This document shows positions 43,781 through 52,176 of a stretch of DNA of 64,000 bases, piece by piece. Position 1 is the first letter of the stretch. Every line of letters begins with the position of its first letter. Source of the stretch: Hymenobacter monticola. Lineage in GTDB: Bacteria > Bacteroidota > Bacteroidia > Cytophagales > Hymenobacteraceae. A model generated the notes under the pieces. That model was not told the origin of the DNA and ran no database searches. It worked only from the letters and a program-made list of their open reading frames with translations. The position numbers and the translations under genes were made by a program. Where the stretch lies: assembly GCF_022811645.1 (NCBI RefSeq), contig NZ_CP094534.1, positions 5,394,001 through 5,458,000 on the forward strand. Reading direction: 5' to 3'.

Positions 43781-45706
43781 TTACTCAGCGGCAGCGCTGT
43801 CTTCCAGTGCTTGCTCGTTGTCGTCACCGGCGGCGGGAACGTCGGCGTCCTGCTTGGCTTTGGCATTGGCGGCGAGCTTCTGCTCACCGGCTTTGCGCTC
43901 AGCACCGGCCATCTGGTCGCGCAGGGCGCTCAGGGCGTCGAGGTCGCCGAGGGTCGACTTCTCTTCCGGCTTCTTCAGGTCGCTGATTTTGCCTTCACCC
44001 TGGGTGTCGCCAGCCTTGGTGTTGGTTTTCTTCTTGAACTTGGCGTTGCGGCTGTCGTCCTCAGCGGCGGCTTCCTTGTTAAACACGGCCGTGTGCGAGA
44101 GCACAATGCGGCGGTCGTCCTTCGAGAACTCCGTTACGCGGAAGTCGAGCGACTCACCGTTCTCGGCGTTCGAGCCATCTTCTTTCACCAAAGACTTGGG
44201 GTAAGCGAAGCCCTCGATGCCGTAAGGCAATTCGAGTACTGCGCCACGCTCCGACTTCTCGGTGATGGTAGCCTTGTGTACCGAGCCGGGGGTGAACACC
44301 GTCTGGAAGGTATCCCAGGGGTTTTCTTCCAGCTGCTTGTGGCCCAGGGCCAGGCGACGGGCGCCCAGGTCCAGTTCCAGCACCACTACGTCGAGCTTAT
44401 CGCCCACCTTCACCATTTCGGAGGGGTGTTTGATTTTCTTGGTCCAGCTCAGGTCCGACACGTGCACGAGGCCGTCCACGCCCTCTTCCAGTTCTACGAA
44501 CAGGCCGAAGTTGGTCAGGTTACGCACGGTGCCGCTGTGCTTGGTGCCCACGGCGTAGGTGGTGGCGAAGTCGCCACGGGTCCACGGGTCTTCGGTCAGT
44601 TGCTTGATGCCCAGGCTCATCTTGCGGTCTTCGCGGTCGAGCGTCAGGATTTGCGCTTCTACCGTGTCGCCCTGCTTGATGAAGTCCTGCGGGTTGCGCA
44701 GGTGCTGGCTCCAGCTCATTTCCGACACGTGGATGAGGCCTTCCACACCGGGTACCACTTCCATGAACGCGCCGTAATCGGCCACGTTCACGATGCGGCC
44801 CGATACTTTCGAACCCGGCTGCAGGTCGGCCGGCAGCGAATCCCACGGGTGGGGCGTCAGCTGCTTCAAGCCCAGGCTGATGCGCTTCTTGGCTTCGTCG
44901 AAGTCCAGCACCACGATATTCAGCTTCTGGTCCAGGGTCAGCACTTCGCTCGGGTGAGCGATGCGGCCCCACGAGATGTCCGTGATGTGCAGCAGACCGT
45001 CGACACCGCCGAGGTCGATGAACACGCCGAAGTTGGTCATGTTCTTGATGTTGCCTTCCAGAATCTGACCTTTCTCAAGGTTGTTCAGGATGGCCTCACG
45101 CTGCTTCTCGAGGTCTTTCTCGATGAGTACTTTGTGCGAAACCACAACGTTGTCGAAAGCGGAGTTGATTTTCACCACTTTCACTTCCATGCGACGGCCA
45201 ACATAAATGTCGAAGTCGCGGATGGGCTTCACGTCGATTTGCGAGCCGGGCAGGAAGGCTTCCACGCCGTCGAGCTCCATGATGAGGCCGCCTTTGGTGC
45301 GACGCTTCACCACACCTTCGAGGATGGTATCCAACTCAAGGGCATCGTAAATAGCCTTCCAGGCCTGCTTGATTTTAGCCTTTTTGCGGCTCAGGATGAG
45401 CTGGCCGTTCTGGTCTTCCTGGTCTTCGATGAACACCTCTACCTCGTCGCCGATTTTCAGGTCGGGCAGGTCGCGGAATTCGGTAATGGCCACGAGGCCG
45501 TCGGATTTGAAGCCGATGTTCAGGATGACGTCGCGGTCGGTGATGCCTACCACGGTGCCTTTCACCACTTCTTCTTCCTGTACGGTCGTCAGGGTGTCGC
45601 CGTACATTTTCTCCATCTCAGCACGCTGGTCCGAAGAATAGTTGCCGCCGAAGCCGGTTGCTCCAACGTTGTCCCAATCAAAATCGTCAACTAATTCAGT
45701 TGCCAT
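43781..45706 (-). CDS. rpsA: 30S ribosomal protein S1
   Basis: This is a 641-residue protein with six S1 domains spaced about 85 residues apart from residue 45 to 550, the last four with the strong motif (GVFIDLGGVDGLLHITDISW and variants). A lysine-rich, low-complexity tail of about 90 residues follows. S1 binds mRNA on the 30S subunit. The N-terminal extension (MATELVDDFDWDN) is acidic. The gene has a structured leader (45707-45816) and its own promoter. Confidence 0.96.
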   Translation of the reverse strand: MATELVDDFDWDNVGATGFGGNYSSDQRAEMEKMYGDTLTTVQEEEVVKGTVVGITDRDVILNIGFKSDGLVAITEFRDLPDLKIGDEVEVFIEDQEDQNGQLILSRKKAKIKQAWKAIYDALELDTILEGVVKRRTKGGLIMELDGVEAFLPGSQIDVKPIRDFDIYVGRRMEVKVVKINSAFDNVVVSHKVLIEKDLEKQREAILNNLEKGQILEGNIKNMTNFGVFIDLGGVDGLLHITDISWGRIAHPSEVLTLDQKLNIVVLDFDEAKKRISLGLKQLTPHPWDSLPADLQPGSKVSGRIVNVADYGAFMEVVPGVEGLIHVSEMSWSQHLRNPQDFIKQGDTVEAQILTLDREDRKMSLGIKQLTEDPWTRGDFATTYAVGTKHSGTVRNLTNFGLFVELEEGVDGLVHVSDLSWTKKIKHPSEMVKVGDKLDVVVLELDLGARRLALGHKQLEENPWDTFQTVFTPGSVHKATITEKSERGAVLELPYGIEGFAYPKSLVKEDGSNAENGESLDFRVTEFSKDDRRIVLSHTAVFNKEAAAEDDSRNAKFKKKTNTKAGDTQGEGKISDLKKPEEKSTLGDLDALSALRDQMAGAERKAGEQKLAANAKAKQDADVPAAGDDNEQALEDSAAAE

Positions 45707-45828
45707 AAATACACTTTGGGCTTCACTGTAAAAGCGCAGCGGCCGAAGCCCAAGCTGCTACGCCGTTGCTTTTGAACCTCTTGCCGTTAGAGCGCAAGGC
45801 CCGCCACCTTGGCGGGGCCGCAAAGGTA
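45707..45828 (-). promoter_or_regulatory. rpsA promoter and structured 5' leader
   Basis: The -7 box TACCTTTG lies at 45821-45828 (minus strand), so transcription should start near 45814. The RNA would open with a tight hairpin (CCCGCCA/TGGCGGG, 45800-45816). A second hairpin of 9 bp with a 20-nt loop (TTGGGCTTC/GAAGCCCAA, 45716-45753) ends 10 nt before the AUG. Such structure would suit autoregulation by S1, but this is inference. Confidence 0.6.
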
Positions 45829-45871
45829 CGGGTTTTCAGGCGGTTTCGGAAATGCGCAGCAATTGCTGTTC

Positions 45872-46432
45872 TTACTGACGCAGCTTTAAAGGTTTGTTGG
45901 TATGCCTAAAGACTTTTTTCCAAGCTATATGGTCAACATCGCGGGTGCTGCGAAATGTATTCCAGTTCAGTATAGTCAGCGAAAATAATGCTCGGTTACC
46001 TTGATGAAATCTAGTAGGGTAAAGCAAAACGGATTTGGACTTATTTACATCGGCTAAATCCTGTTCGTTTAATGAATAAATTCCAGGTTCAGTGGGCCAG
46101 TTTATCAATATTAGCCGCTCGTTTCCAATTGGCGTTTCGACTATTGTTGAGTCTTGGCCATTGACCAAACCAATACTTACGCCTGGCCAAGTGGACTTGC
46201 CTATTGCATAAAATAGGTTTAGGTCTTCAACGTAGTGCAGTATCTCACGGTCAGAACTGGTTCCACCGCCGCCGATGAATACTTGGTATTTTCCTGAACT
46301 AATGTCTTCCGCACTTAGTGACTGGCCTTGCTTATTCGTTAGCACAAACCCAAGTCGAAAAGTCCAGCTAGCTTGGGCAATTGCCTTTGTAGTTACTATT
46401 GTGCATAACGCCAGAATTAGAATAATTTTCAT
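45872..46432 (-). CDS. Exported hypothetical protein, low GC
   Basis: This is a 186-residue protein with a clear signal peptide (1-19, ending AIAQA). The rest is beta-rich with no recognised domain. Codon use is much AT-richer than in its neighbours, suggesting recent acquisition or fast drift. It lies upstream of the rpsA promoter region and is divergent from the hydrolase gene at 46584. Confidence 0.65.
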   Translation of the reverse strand: MKIILILALCTIVTTKAIAQASWTFRLGFVLTNKQGQSLSAEDISSGKYQVFIGGGGTSSDREILHYVEDLNLFYAIGKSTWPGVSIGLVNGQDSTIVETPIGNERLILINWPTEPGIYSLNEQDLADVNKSKSVLLYPTRFHQGNRALFSLTILNWNTFRSTRDVDHIAWKKVFRHTNKPLKLRQ

Positions 46433-46583
46433 GAAGCCGATTATTAAAACACGTTTCAGTTAGCTGCTAAAGATAGTCTTACAACAAGACAAGCCACAAT
46501 TTTAGCGCGACGTCGCCAAACCCCACACAACGCCACGCCCGTAAGGAGAACGGTAACTATTCACCTCAAAACTCCTTTCACAC

Positions 46584-47420
46584 ATGGCCTATATCAAAGC
46601 AGGCAACGACACGGCCGGGAACCCGGTCAATATTTTCTACGAAGACTGGGGGCAGGGCGCCCCGGTGGTGCTCATCCACGGCTGGCCGCTCGACCACACC
46701 ATGTGGGAGCACCAGGCCATTGGGCTGGCCAAGGCCGGCCTGCGCGTCATCGCCTACGACCGCCGCGGGTTCGGCCGCTCCTCCCGCCCCTGGACGGGTT
46801 ACGACTACGACACCCTGGCCGCCGACCTCAACGCCTTGCTAGAGGAGTTAGATTTGAACCAAGTGACGCTGGTGGGCTTCTCGATGGGCGGCGGCGAAAT
46901 AGCCCGCTACATCGGTACCTACGGCGACGCGCGCGTGGCCCGCGTGGCCTTCGTGAGCGCTGTGACGCCGTTTATGCTCAAGACCGACAATAACCCGGAG
47001 GGTGTGCCCCAAAAGGTATTCGACGAAATGGCCGACGGCATGAAAAAGGACCGGTTTGACTTCCTGCAAACCTTCGCCAAGAGCTTCTATGGCGTGGGCA
47101 TGATTAGCCACCCCGTGAGCCAGGCCGTGCTGGACTGGAACTTCACAGTGGCCTCGCTGGCGGCGCCGAATGCCACGCGTGATTGCGCAGTAGCTTTCTC
47201 AAGCACCGACTTTCGGGCTGACGTGCAAGGCATCAAGGTGCCCACGCTGGTGATTCACGGCGACGCAGATGCCACGGTGCCCTTTGAGGCCAGCGGCGAA
47301 CGCACGGCCAAGATGATTCCCGGCGCGGAACTGAAGGTGTACAAGGGTGCGCCGCACGGCTTGTTCTTTACCGACAAGGACCAGCTGACGACGGACTTGT
47401 TGTCGTTTGTAGGACGCTAG
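46584..47420 (+). CDS. Alpha/beta hydrolase, non-heme chloroperoxidase-like
   Basis: This is a 278-residue cytosolic hydrolase. It shows LIHGWPLDHTMW (oxyanion region, 30-41), the nucleophile elbow GFSMGGG with Ser100, the acid HGDADATVP and a His in GAPHGLFFT. This is the pattern of bacterial esterases often annotated as cofactor-free haloperoxidases. The substrate is unknown. It shares a bidirectional terminator with the desaturase gene. Confidence 0.9.
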   Translation: MAYIKAGNDTAGNPVNIFYEDWGQGAPVVLIHGWPLDHTMWEHQAIGLAKAGLRVIAYDRRGFGRSSRPWTGYDYDTLAADLNALLEELDLNQVTLVGFSMGGGEIARYIGTYGDARVARVAFVSAVTPFMLKTDNNPEGVPQKVFDEMADGMKKDRFDFLQTFAKSFYGVGMISHPVSQAVLDWNFTVASLAAPNATRDCAVAFSSTDFRADVQGIKVPTLVIHGDADATVPFEASGERTAKMIPGAELKVYKGAPHGLFFTDKDQLTTDLLSFVGR

Positions 47421-47442
47421 TTTTTAGAATACCTGGATAACA

Positions 47443-47476
47443 AAAAGGCCCGACGCAGTTGCGCCGGGCCTTTTTA
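47443..47476. terminator. Bidirectional terminator
   Basis: AAAAAGGCCCG pairs with CGGGCCTTTTT across a 12-nt loop between convergent genes. Confidence 0.8.
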
Positions 47477-47492
47477 TTGTTGGGCGGAAAGT

Positions 47493-48560
47493 CTATGCAG
47501 CGCGGCCCATCTGGCGCAGGAACATCACGTGCGACATCACAGCGGTGCGGGTGCGGGCGTAGTTGTTATAGGTGATGTCAAACTCGGAACATACCTGCTG
47601 CACAATCTTGCTGATGGCGGGATAGTGCACGTGCGAAATTTTCGGGAACAGGTGGTGCTCAATCTGGAAATTGAGGCCACCGACCAGCCAGCTTACCACT
47701 TTGTTATCAGTGGCAAAGTTGGCCGTGGTGCGTACTTGGTGGATAGCCCACTCGTCTTCCAGCTTGTGGGTGACGGAGCAGGGTACGGGGAAAGCGGCAT
47801 CCTCCACGGTGTGCGCCAGTTGAAACACCATGCTCAGCACGAGGCCGGCTACGGCGGTGCTCAGCATGAAGCCGGCGAGCCAGGGCAGGAAACCCACCAT
47901 GTAGATGGGCAGGGCCACGTACAGCAAGAGGTTCAGCACTTTGAAGCCCCAAAAGCTGACGTGCTCGCCGGTGTTCATGGGCTTGAGGCCAATGGCGCCA
48001 ATTTGGCGGGAGAAATACTTCTGGTAGTCCATGGCGAAAATCCAGGACGTGTAGAGCATGCAGTAGAGCGCCCAGAAATAGAAGTGCTGGTAGCGGTGCA
48101 GCGCATGCTTGGGCTGGTCGGGCGTCATGCGCATCCAGGGCTGGATGTTGATGTCGTCGTCGTGGCCCTCAATGTTGGTGTAGGTGTGGTGGATGAGGTT
48201 GTGCTTGGAGTTCCACATGTAGGGGCTGCCGCCAAGCACGCCCAGCGTGTAGGCCGCCAGCTTGTTCACCCAGGCATAGCGCGAAAAGCTGCCGTGCGCG
48301 CCGTCGTGCATCACATTGAAGCCGATGGCAGCGATGACACAGCCGAGCAGGGCGCATTCCAGCAGGGCCCAGCCCCACAGCGGCGTAAAAAACACCAAGT
48401 GCACGTAGAGGCCAACCATCAGACTCACGAGCAGCACGCCCTTGAAAATGAGCTTGGAATCCCCAGTCATTCGCTGCCCCGATTCCTCGAAATAGTGATT
48501 TATGCGGGTTTTGAGCTCGGTGTGAAACGAGCGGGTGGCGGCGAAGCGGGGAAGTGCCAT
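47493..48560 (-). CDS. Membrane fatty acid desaturase
   Basis: This is a 355-residue protein with four to six hydrophobic helices. The three histidine boxes of acyl-lipid/acyl-CoA front-end-type desaturases are present: HDGAH (85-89), HNLIHH (120-125), and QIEHHLFP near 305. It inserts a double bond using a di-iron centre. ATG 48560 is preferred over 48611 because the extra N-terminus is hydrophobic and unlike the family. Confidence 0.92.
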   Translation of the reverse strand: MALPRFAATRSFHTELKTRINHYFEESGQRMTGDSKLIFKGVLLVSLMVGLYVHLVFFTPLWGWALLECALLGCVIAAIGFNVMHDGAHGSFSRYAWVNKLAAYTLGVLGGSPYMWNSKHNLIHHTYTNIEGHDDDINIQPWMRMTPDQPKHALHRYQHFYFWALYCMLYTSWIFAMDYQKYFSRQIGAIGLKPMNTGEHVSFWGFKVLNLLLYVALPIYMVGFLPWLAGFMLSTAVAGLVLSMVFQLAHTVEDAAFPVPCSVTHKLEDEWAIHQVRTTANFATDNKVVSWLVGGLNFQIEHHLFPKISHVHYPAISKIVQQVCSEFDITYNNYARTRTAVMSHVMFLRQMGRAA

Positions 48561-48621
48561 AGGCAAGATGAGGGAAAGATGAAGTACGAATGTACTCATC
48601 TGCAACCCCACGGGCCCGAAC

Positions 48622-49113
48622 TTAATTCAGATAGGCGTGCCAATTCTGGTCGATGGTGCCGGCCGAGAGCTTAAGAAAGCCCGCCAACGTCGGCTTTTTG
48701 GGCTGCTGCCGGATGGTCATACCCGCTTCATTGGGCGTGTGGTGGCCCTTGGCGTGGTTGCAGCGGGCACAGGCCGTGAGCAGGTTGGTCCACGACGATT
48801 CGCCGCCGCGGGAGCGGGGCATGACGTGGTCGAGCGTCAGATTTTTAGTCGAGCCGCAGTACTGGCACTCGAAATGGTCGCGCTTGAAGATGTTGTGGCG
48901 GCTTAGGGCAATGCCCTTGTAGGGTACCCGCACGTAGCGCTGCAAGCGGATGATGCTCGGCTTGGGGTAGGCTTGCGAAATGGTGCGGAGCGAGCCGTCG
49001 GATTTGGCCACCATCTCGGCTTTATCGAGAAAGAGGAGCACAAACGCCTTTTGCACGCTGCACAGGGTGATGGCGGTATAGTCGCCATTCAGCACTAATA
49101 CTTTTTGGTCCAT
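48622..49113 (-). CDS. HNH endonuclease family protein
   Basis: This is a 163-residue protein. The HNH motif is split by a zinc site: C83/C86 and C115/C118 for zinc, DH at 95-96, N110, and H120. The N-terminus (MDQKVLVLNGDYTAITLCSVQKAFVLLF) belongs to a common stand-alone family in Bacteroidota and cyanobacteria. The cellular role is unknown; it could be nicking or homing. Confidence 0.9.
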   Translation of the reverse strand: MDQKVLVLNGDYTAITLCSVQKAFVLLFLDKAEMVAKSDGSLRTISQAYPKPSIIRLQRYVRVPYKGIALSRHNIFKRDHFECQYCGSTKNLTLDHVMPRSRGGESSWTNLLTACARCNHAKGHHTPNEAGMTIRQQPKKPTLAGFLKLSAGTIDQNWHAYLN

Positions 49114-49197
49114 ACACGCTTGGGGCTCGGGTAACCCGCCGAAAGCTAGCGGTTTCCAAGCAGATAAACAAGCGCGGCGGGGTTAAGTTCAGTTCGC

Positions 49198-49293
49198 AGA
49201 ACGTGTACCCCGAAGCTCCGCTTCGGCACCGTTGAACGCGCCTGCCCACAATTGCCTAAACGAGCCGAAGCGGAGCTTCGGGGTACACGTTCT
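49198..49293. repeat. Long palindromic intergenic repeat, copy C
   Basis: Arms AGAACGTGTACCCC and GGGGTACACGTTCT, extending inward through CGAAGCTCCGCTTCGGC, flank a 34-nt centre that differs from other copies. The outer bases differ from copy D but are compensated in the other arm. Confidence 0.85.
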
Positions 49294-49303
49294 ATTCCCT
49301 CCC

Positions 49304-50095
49304 CTACTCCGGCAGGAGGCGCTTTATCAAGCGCAGCTTGTGCGAATACTTCTGCCGGTCGCGGTTGAAGATGCCGTTGTGGTCGAGGGGGTCGAGGCGG
49401 ACTTCGCCGTGGGCGTGCAAAATCTGGCCTTCATCCAGCACCATGCCCACGTGCACAATGCGGCCCTCGGCGTTGTCGAAGAAGGCGAGGTCGCCGGGGC
49501 GGGCCTGGGTCACGAAATCGATGGTTCGGCCGTGGTCAATCTGCTGGCGGGCGTCGCGCGGGAGCTGGATGCCCACCAGGCCGTAGAGCTGCTGGCACAG
49601 GCCGGAGCAGTCGAGGCCGAACACACTTTTGCCGCCCCACACGTAGGGCGCTTTCAGGTATACGAGGGCCATTTTGCGCAGCAGGGCGGCCTGGCGGGCC
49701 GGGTCGGGCGCGGCGGTGGGGTTGGTGGCGGTGCCGTTGTAGAAGTAGGTACGCTCGCCGATGCGCACGTTCATGCCATCGAAAAACGGCAGGCGGCAGC
49801 CCAGGGTGAGCGGGATTTTGGTGGTGGCGTCGCTAACGGCCTGCACCACGTCGAGGGCGCGGGGGTGGTCCTGGGCTTTCCAGGCCGCCAGGTACTCCGG
49901 CGTCACGGACGTGTGCTGCTTGATGTCCATCCAGCCCACGTAGTCATCGGCGGCGAGTTGCACTTGCAACCAGTTTCCTTCGGTGACGAGAATCTGGTAG
50001 CATTCGCCAAACAACAGCTGGGTTACGAGTTCGGCCCGGTCGTTGGGCTCGGCGCGAACGGGGACGGCGCTCAGGGCGCAGATGCCGGGATTCAA
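49304..50095 (-). CDS. NlpC/P60 family hydrolase with SH3-like domains
   Basis: This is a 263-residue protein. Residues about 5-115 form two SH3-like segments; residues about 130-263 form an NlpC/P60 domain with catalytic Cys163 (GLDCSGL), His215 (IVHVGMV) and a third polar residue near 227. It resembles dipeptidyl endopeptidases such as YkfC acting on muropeptides. There is no signal peptide, so it is probably cytosolic and recycles wall peptides. The start is TTG 50095; an in-frame stop lies six codons upstream. Confidence 0.88.
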   Translation of the reverse strand: MNPGICALSAVPVRAEPNDRAELVTQLLFGECYQILVTEGNWLQVQLAADDYVGWMDIKQHTSVTPEYLAAWKAQDHPRALDVVQAVSDATTKIPLTLGCRLPFFDGMNVRIGERTYFYNGTATNPTAAPDPARQAALLRKMALVYLKAPYVWGGKSVFGLDCSGLCQQLYGLVGIQLPRDARQQIDHGRTIDFVTQARPGDLAFFDNAEGRIVHVGMVLDEGQILHAHGEVRLDPLDHNGIFNRDRQKYSHKLRLIKRLLPE

Positions 50096-50134
50096 GGTGG
50101 TGGATTAGTGGATTAGTGGGGTGATAAGTGCAAA

Positions 50135-50226
50135 GTAAGAACGAGTACCCCGAAGCTCCGCTTCGGCCCGTTAGAACAATTCGTTCAACGCGAGCCGAAG
50201 CGGAGCTTCGGGGTACTCGTTCTTAC
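50135..50226. repeat. Long palindromic intergenic repeat, copy D
   Basis: The arms are a perfect 33-bp inverted repeat (from GTAAGAACGAGTACCCC to CTTCGGC), around a 26-nt centre. The right arm includes the smpB stop codon. An 8-nt repeat (TGGATTAG twice) lies just to the left. Confidence 0.9.
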
Positions 50227-50684
50227 AGCCTTTCCATGTCGCGCTTTTGGGCTTTTTCCTTGAGGTCGTTGCGCTTGTCGAAGAGCTTTTTGCCCTGGGC
50301 GAGGGCGATTTCGATTTTCGCAAAGCCACGGTCCGTCACGAATAGGCGCAGCGGAATGATGGTAAGGCCCTGGTCGGTGCTTTTGCCGGCCAACTGCTTC
50401 AGCTCGCGCTTATTGAGCAGGAGCTTGCGGGCGCGCATGGCGTCGTGGTTATTGTAAGTACCTAAGGAATAAGGCGCGATGCGAATGCTGTGAATCCACA
50501 AATCGCCTTTGTGGTCGAAGGTGCAGTAGCCGTCGCTCAGGTTCACGTTGCCTTCGCGGATGCTTTTTATCTCGGTGCCTTGCAGCATCACGCCCGCGTC
50601 GTACTTGGCCAGAAACGTGTATTCGTGGCTGGCGCGGCGGTTTTTGATGTTGATGATGGCGGGTTTATCGTCTTTCTTGGCCAT
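50223..50684 (-). CDS. smpB: SsrA-binding protein SmpB
   Basis: This is a 153-residue protein binding tmRNA for ribosome rescue. It has the conserved NRRASHEYTF start, GTEIKSIREGNVNLSDGY, the RKLLLNKRE segment, and the basic C-terminal tail KLFDKRNDLKEK. ATG 50684 is used; the longer frame begins in a repeat-like region. The stop lies in palindrome copy D. Confidence 0.96.
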   Translation of the reverse strand: MAKKDDKPAIINIKNRRASHEYTFLAKYDAGVMLQGTEIKSIREGNVNLSDGYCTFDHKGDLWIHSIRIAPYSLGTYNNHDAMRARKLLLNKRELKQLAGKSTDQGLTIIPLRLFVTDRGFAKIEIALAQGKKLFDKRNDLKEKAQKRDMERL

Positions 50685-50696
50685 GGTGGTCGAATT

Positions 50697-50760
50697 GTAG
50701 CACGAGCTTTCGCTGGTGCCGGGCGGCGCAGTTCCAGCACAAGCGAAAGCCTGTGCGACA
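50697..50760. repeat. Imperfect hairpin repeat (GCACNAGCTTTCGCTNGTGC)
   Basis: An interrupted stem (GCACGAGCTTTCGCTGGTGC against GTGCTTTCGGCTTG-like bases on the other side) fills most of the smpB-tsaD gap. Confidence 0.5.
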
Positions 50761-50793
50761 AGGGTACGGCGCAAACGGGGCGCGAAGCTACGC

Positions 50794-51813
50794 CTACGTC
50801 AGCTTCAGGCGCGGGTTGGGGCTGGTAAGCTGGTCGGCAAAGTCGCCGGCTTCGTACTGAAAATGCGCCGTCATGGCCACCATGGCGGCGTTGTCGGTGC
50901 AAAACTGAAATTCCGGGATGAACACCTGCCAGCCTTGCTCGGCGGCTTCGGCCTCTAGGGCGGTGCGCAGGCCAGAGTTGGCGGCTACGCCGCCGGCCAG
51001 GGCCACTTGCGTGAGGCCGGTGTCGGCGGCGGCGCGGCGCAGTTGGCGCAGCAGCGTGGCCACAATGGTGTGCTGAATGCTGGCGCAGAGGTCGGCCAGG
51101 TTCTCCTGCACGAAATCAGGATTGGCGGCGATTTCCTTTTTCAGGAAGTAAAGCACCGCCGTTTTCAGGCCGCTGAAGGAGAAATCGTAGCCCGGCATGG
51201 CGCCCACAGGAAAGGCAAACCGCTCGGGGTTGCCCTGGCGAGCCAACTTATCGAGGTGCGGGCCGCCGGGATAGGGCAGGCCGAGCAGCTTGGCGGTTTT
51301 GTCAAAGGCCTCGCCGGCGGCATCGTCGATGGTTTGGCCGATGACGTCCATTTCCATGGCCGACTTCACCACCACCAGCTGCGTGTGGCCGCCGCTCACG
51401 GTGAGGCAAAGAAAGGGAAATTCGGGCTTGGGGTCGCGCAGGAAGTGGGCCAGGATGTGGGCCCGCATATGGTTCACAGCCAGCAGCGGCTTATCCAGCG
51501 CCAGCGCCAGCGTCTTGGCAAACATCCCTCCTACTAATAAGGAACCCAGCAAGCCGGGGCCCTGCGTCACGGCCACGGCGTCGAGGTCGGCCTTGGTAAG
51601 GCCAGCCTCCTTGAGGGCGGCCGTGACGACAGGCAGCAGGTGCTGCTGGTGCGCGCGCGAGGCCAGCTCGGGCACCACGCCGCCGTACTGCTCGTGGACT
51701 TTCTGGGTGGCCACCACGTTGCTCAGCAGCTGGCCGCCGGCCAGCACGGCCGCGCCGGTGTCGTCGCAGGAAGATTCGATGGCGAGGATGATGGGATGGG
51801 CAGGCGTGGACAT
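50794..51813 (-). CDS. tsaD: tRNA N6-adenosine threonylcarbamoyltransferase
   Basis: This is a 339-residue ASKHA-fold enzyme that makes the t6A modification of ANN-decoding tRNAs. It shows AIESSCDDTG, the metal-binding HMRAHILAHF, VSGGHTQL, and the ATP-binding GGVAANSGLR motif. ATG 51813 begins the conserved core. Confidence 0.96.
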   Translation of the reverse strand: MSTPAHPIILAIESSCDDTGAAVLAGGQLLSNVVATQKVHEQYGGVVPELASRAHQQHLLPVVTAALKEAGLTKADLDAVAVTQGPGLLGSLLVGGMFAKTLALALDKPLLAVNHMRAHILAHFLRDPKPEFPFLCLTVSGGHTQLVVVKSAMEMDVIGQTIDDAAGEAFDKTAKLLGLPYPGGPHLDKLARQGNPERFAFPVGAMPGYDFSFSGLKTAVLYFLKKEIAANPDFVQENLADLCASIQHTIVATLLRQLRRAAADTGLTQVALAGGVAANSGLRTALEAEAAEQGWQVFIPEFQFCTDNAAMVAMTAHFQYEAGDFADQLTSPNPRLKLT

Positions 51814-52176
51814 AAATGGAATAGCAGTTTTGAGGTCAAGAGCTAAGTAGCGCGGACTTTGCAGGCCGCGTGACCGCGCCGTTCGGAGATTGTTCGGATA
51901 TCCGTCGAGGGCGCCGACCATAAAGTCTGCGCTGCTTATCGATGGATTTGCCGTTCAGGTCGATTTTTAAGCCGATTTTGGGGCGGCGCGGGACCGGAAT
52001 CGCAAAGTTCGCGTTACGGAATTGATTTCGTTGGCAGAAAGCTGAACCGCACCCCGGCCGAGGCCGTTCCGTTGGCCTAATAATTGGCGGTGCGGCCCAG
52101 CGGTTCGGCCAAACCGCTAAAAAACCGCAACTTTGCGGATTAAACCGCGTTTTTCGTCCTCAACTGTCCTGCTCCG
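51814..52176. other. Intergenic region of 363 bp upstream of tsaD and the TamB-like gene
   Basis: It separates divergent genes. A GTAGCGCG-family sequence (51847-51872) and a more degraded inverted partner (AAAGTCTGCGCTGCTT near 51920) lie on the tsaD side. A candidate -7 box CAACTTTG (52128-52135) lies before the TamB gene. No coding sequence or RNA motif was recognised. Confidence 0.5.
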
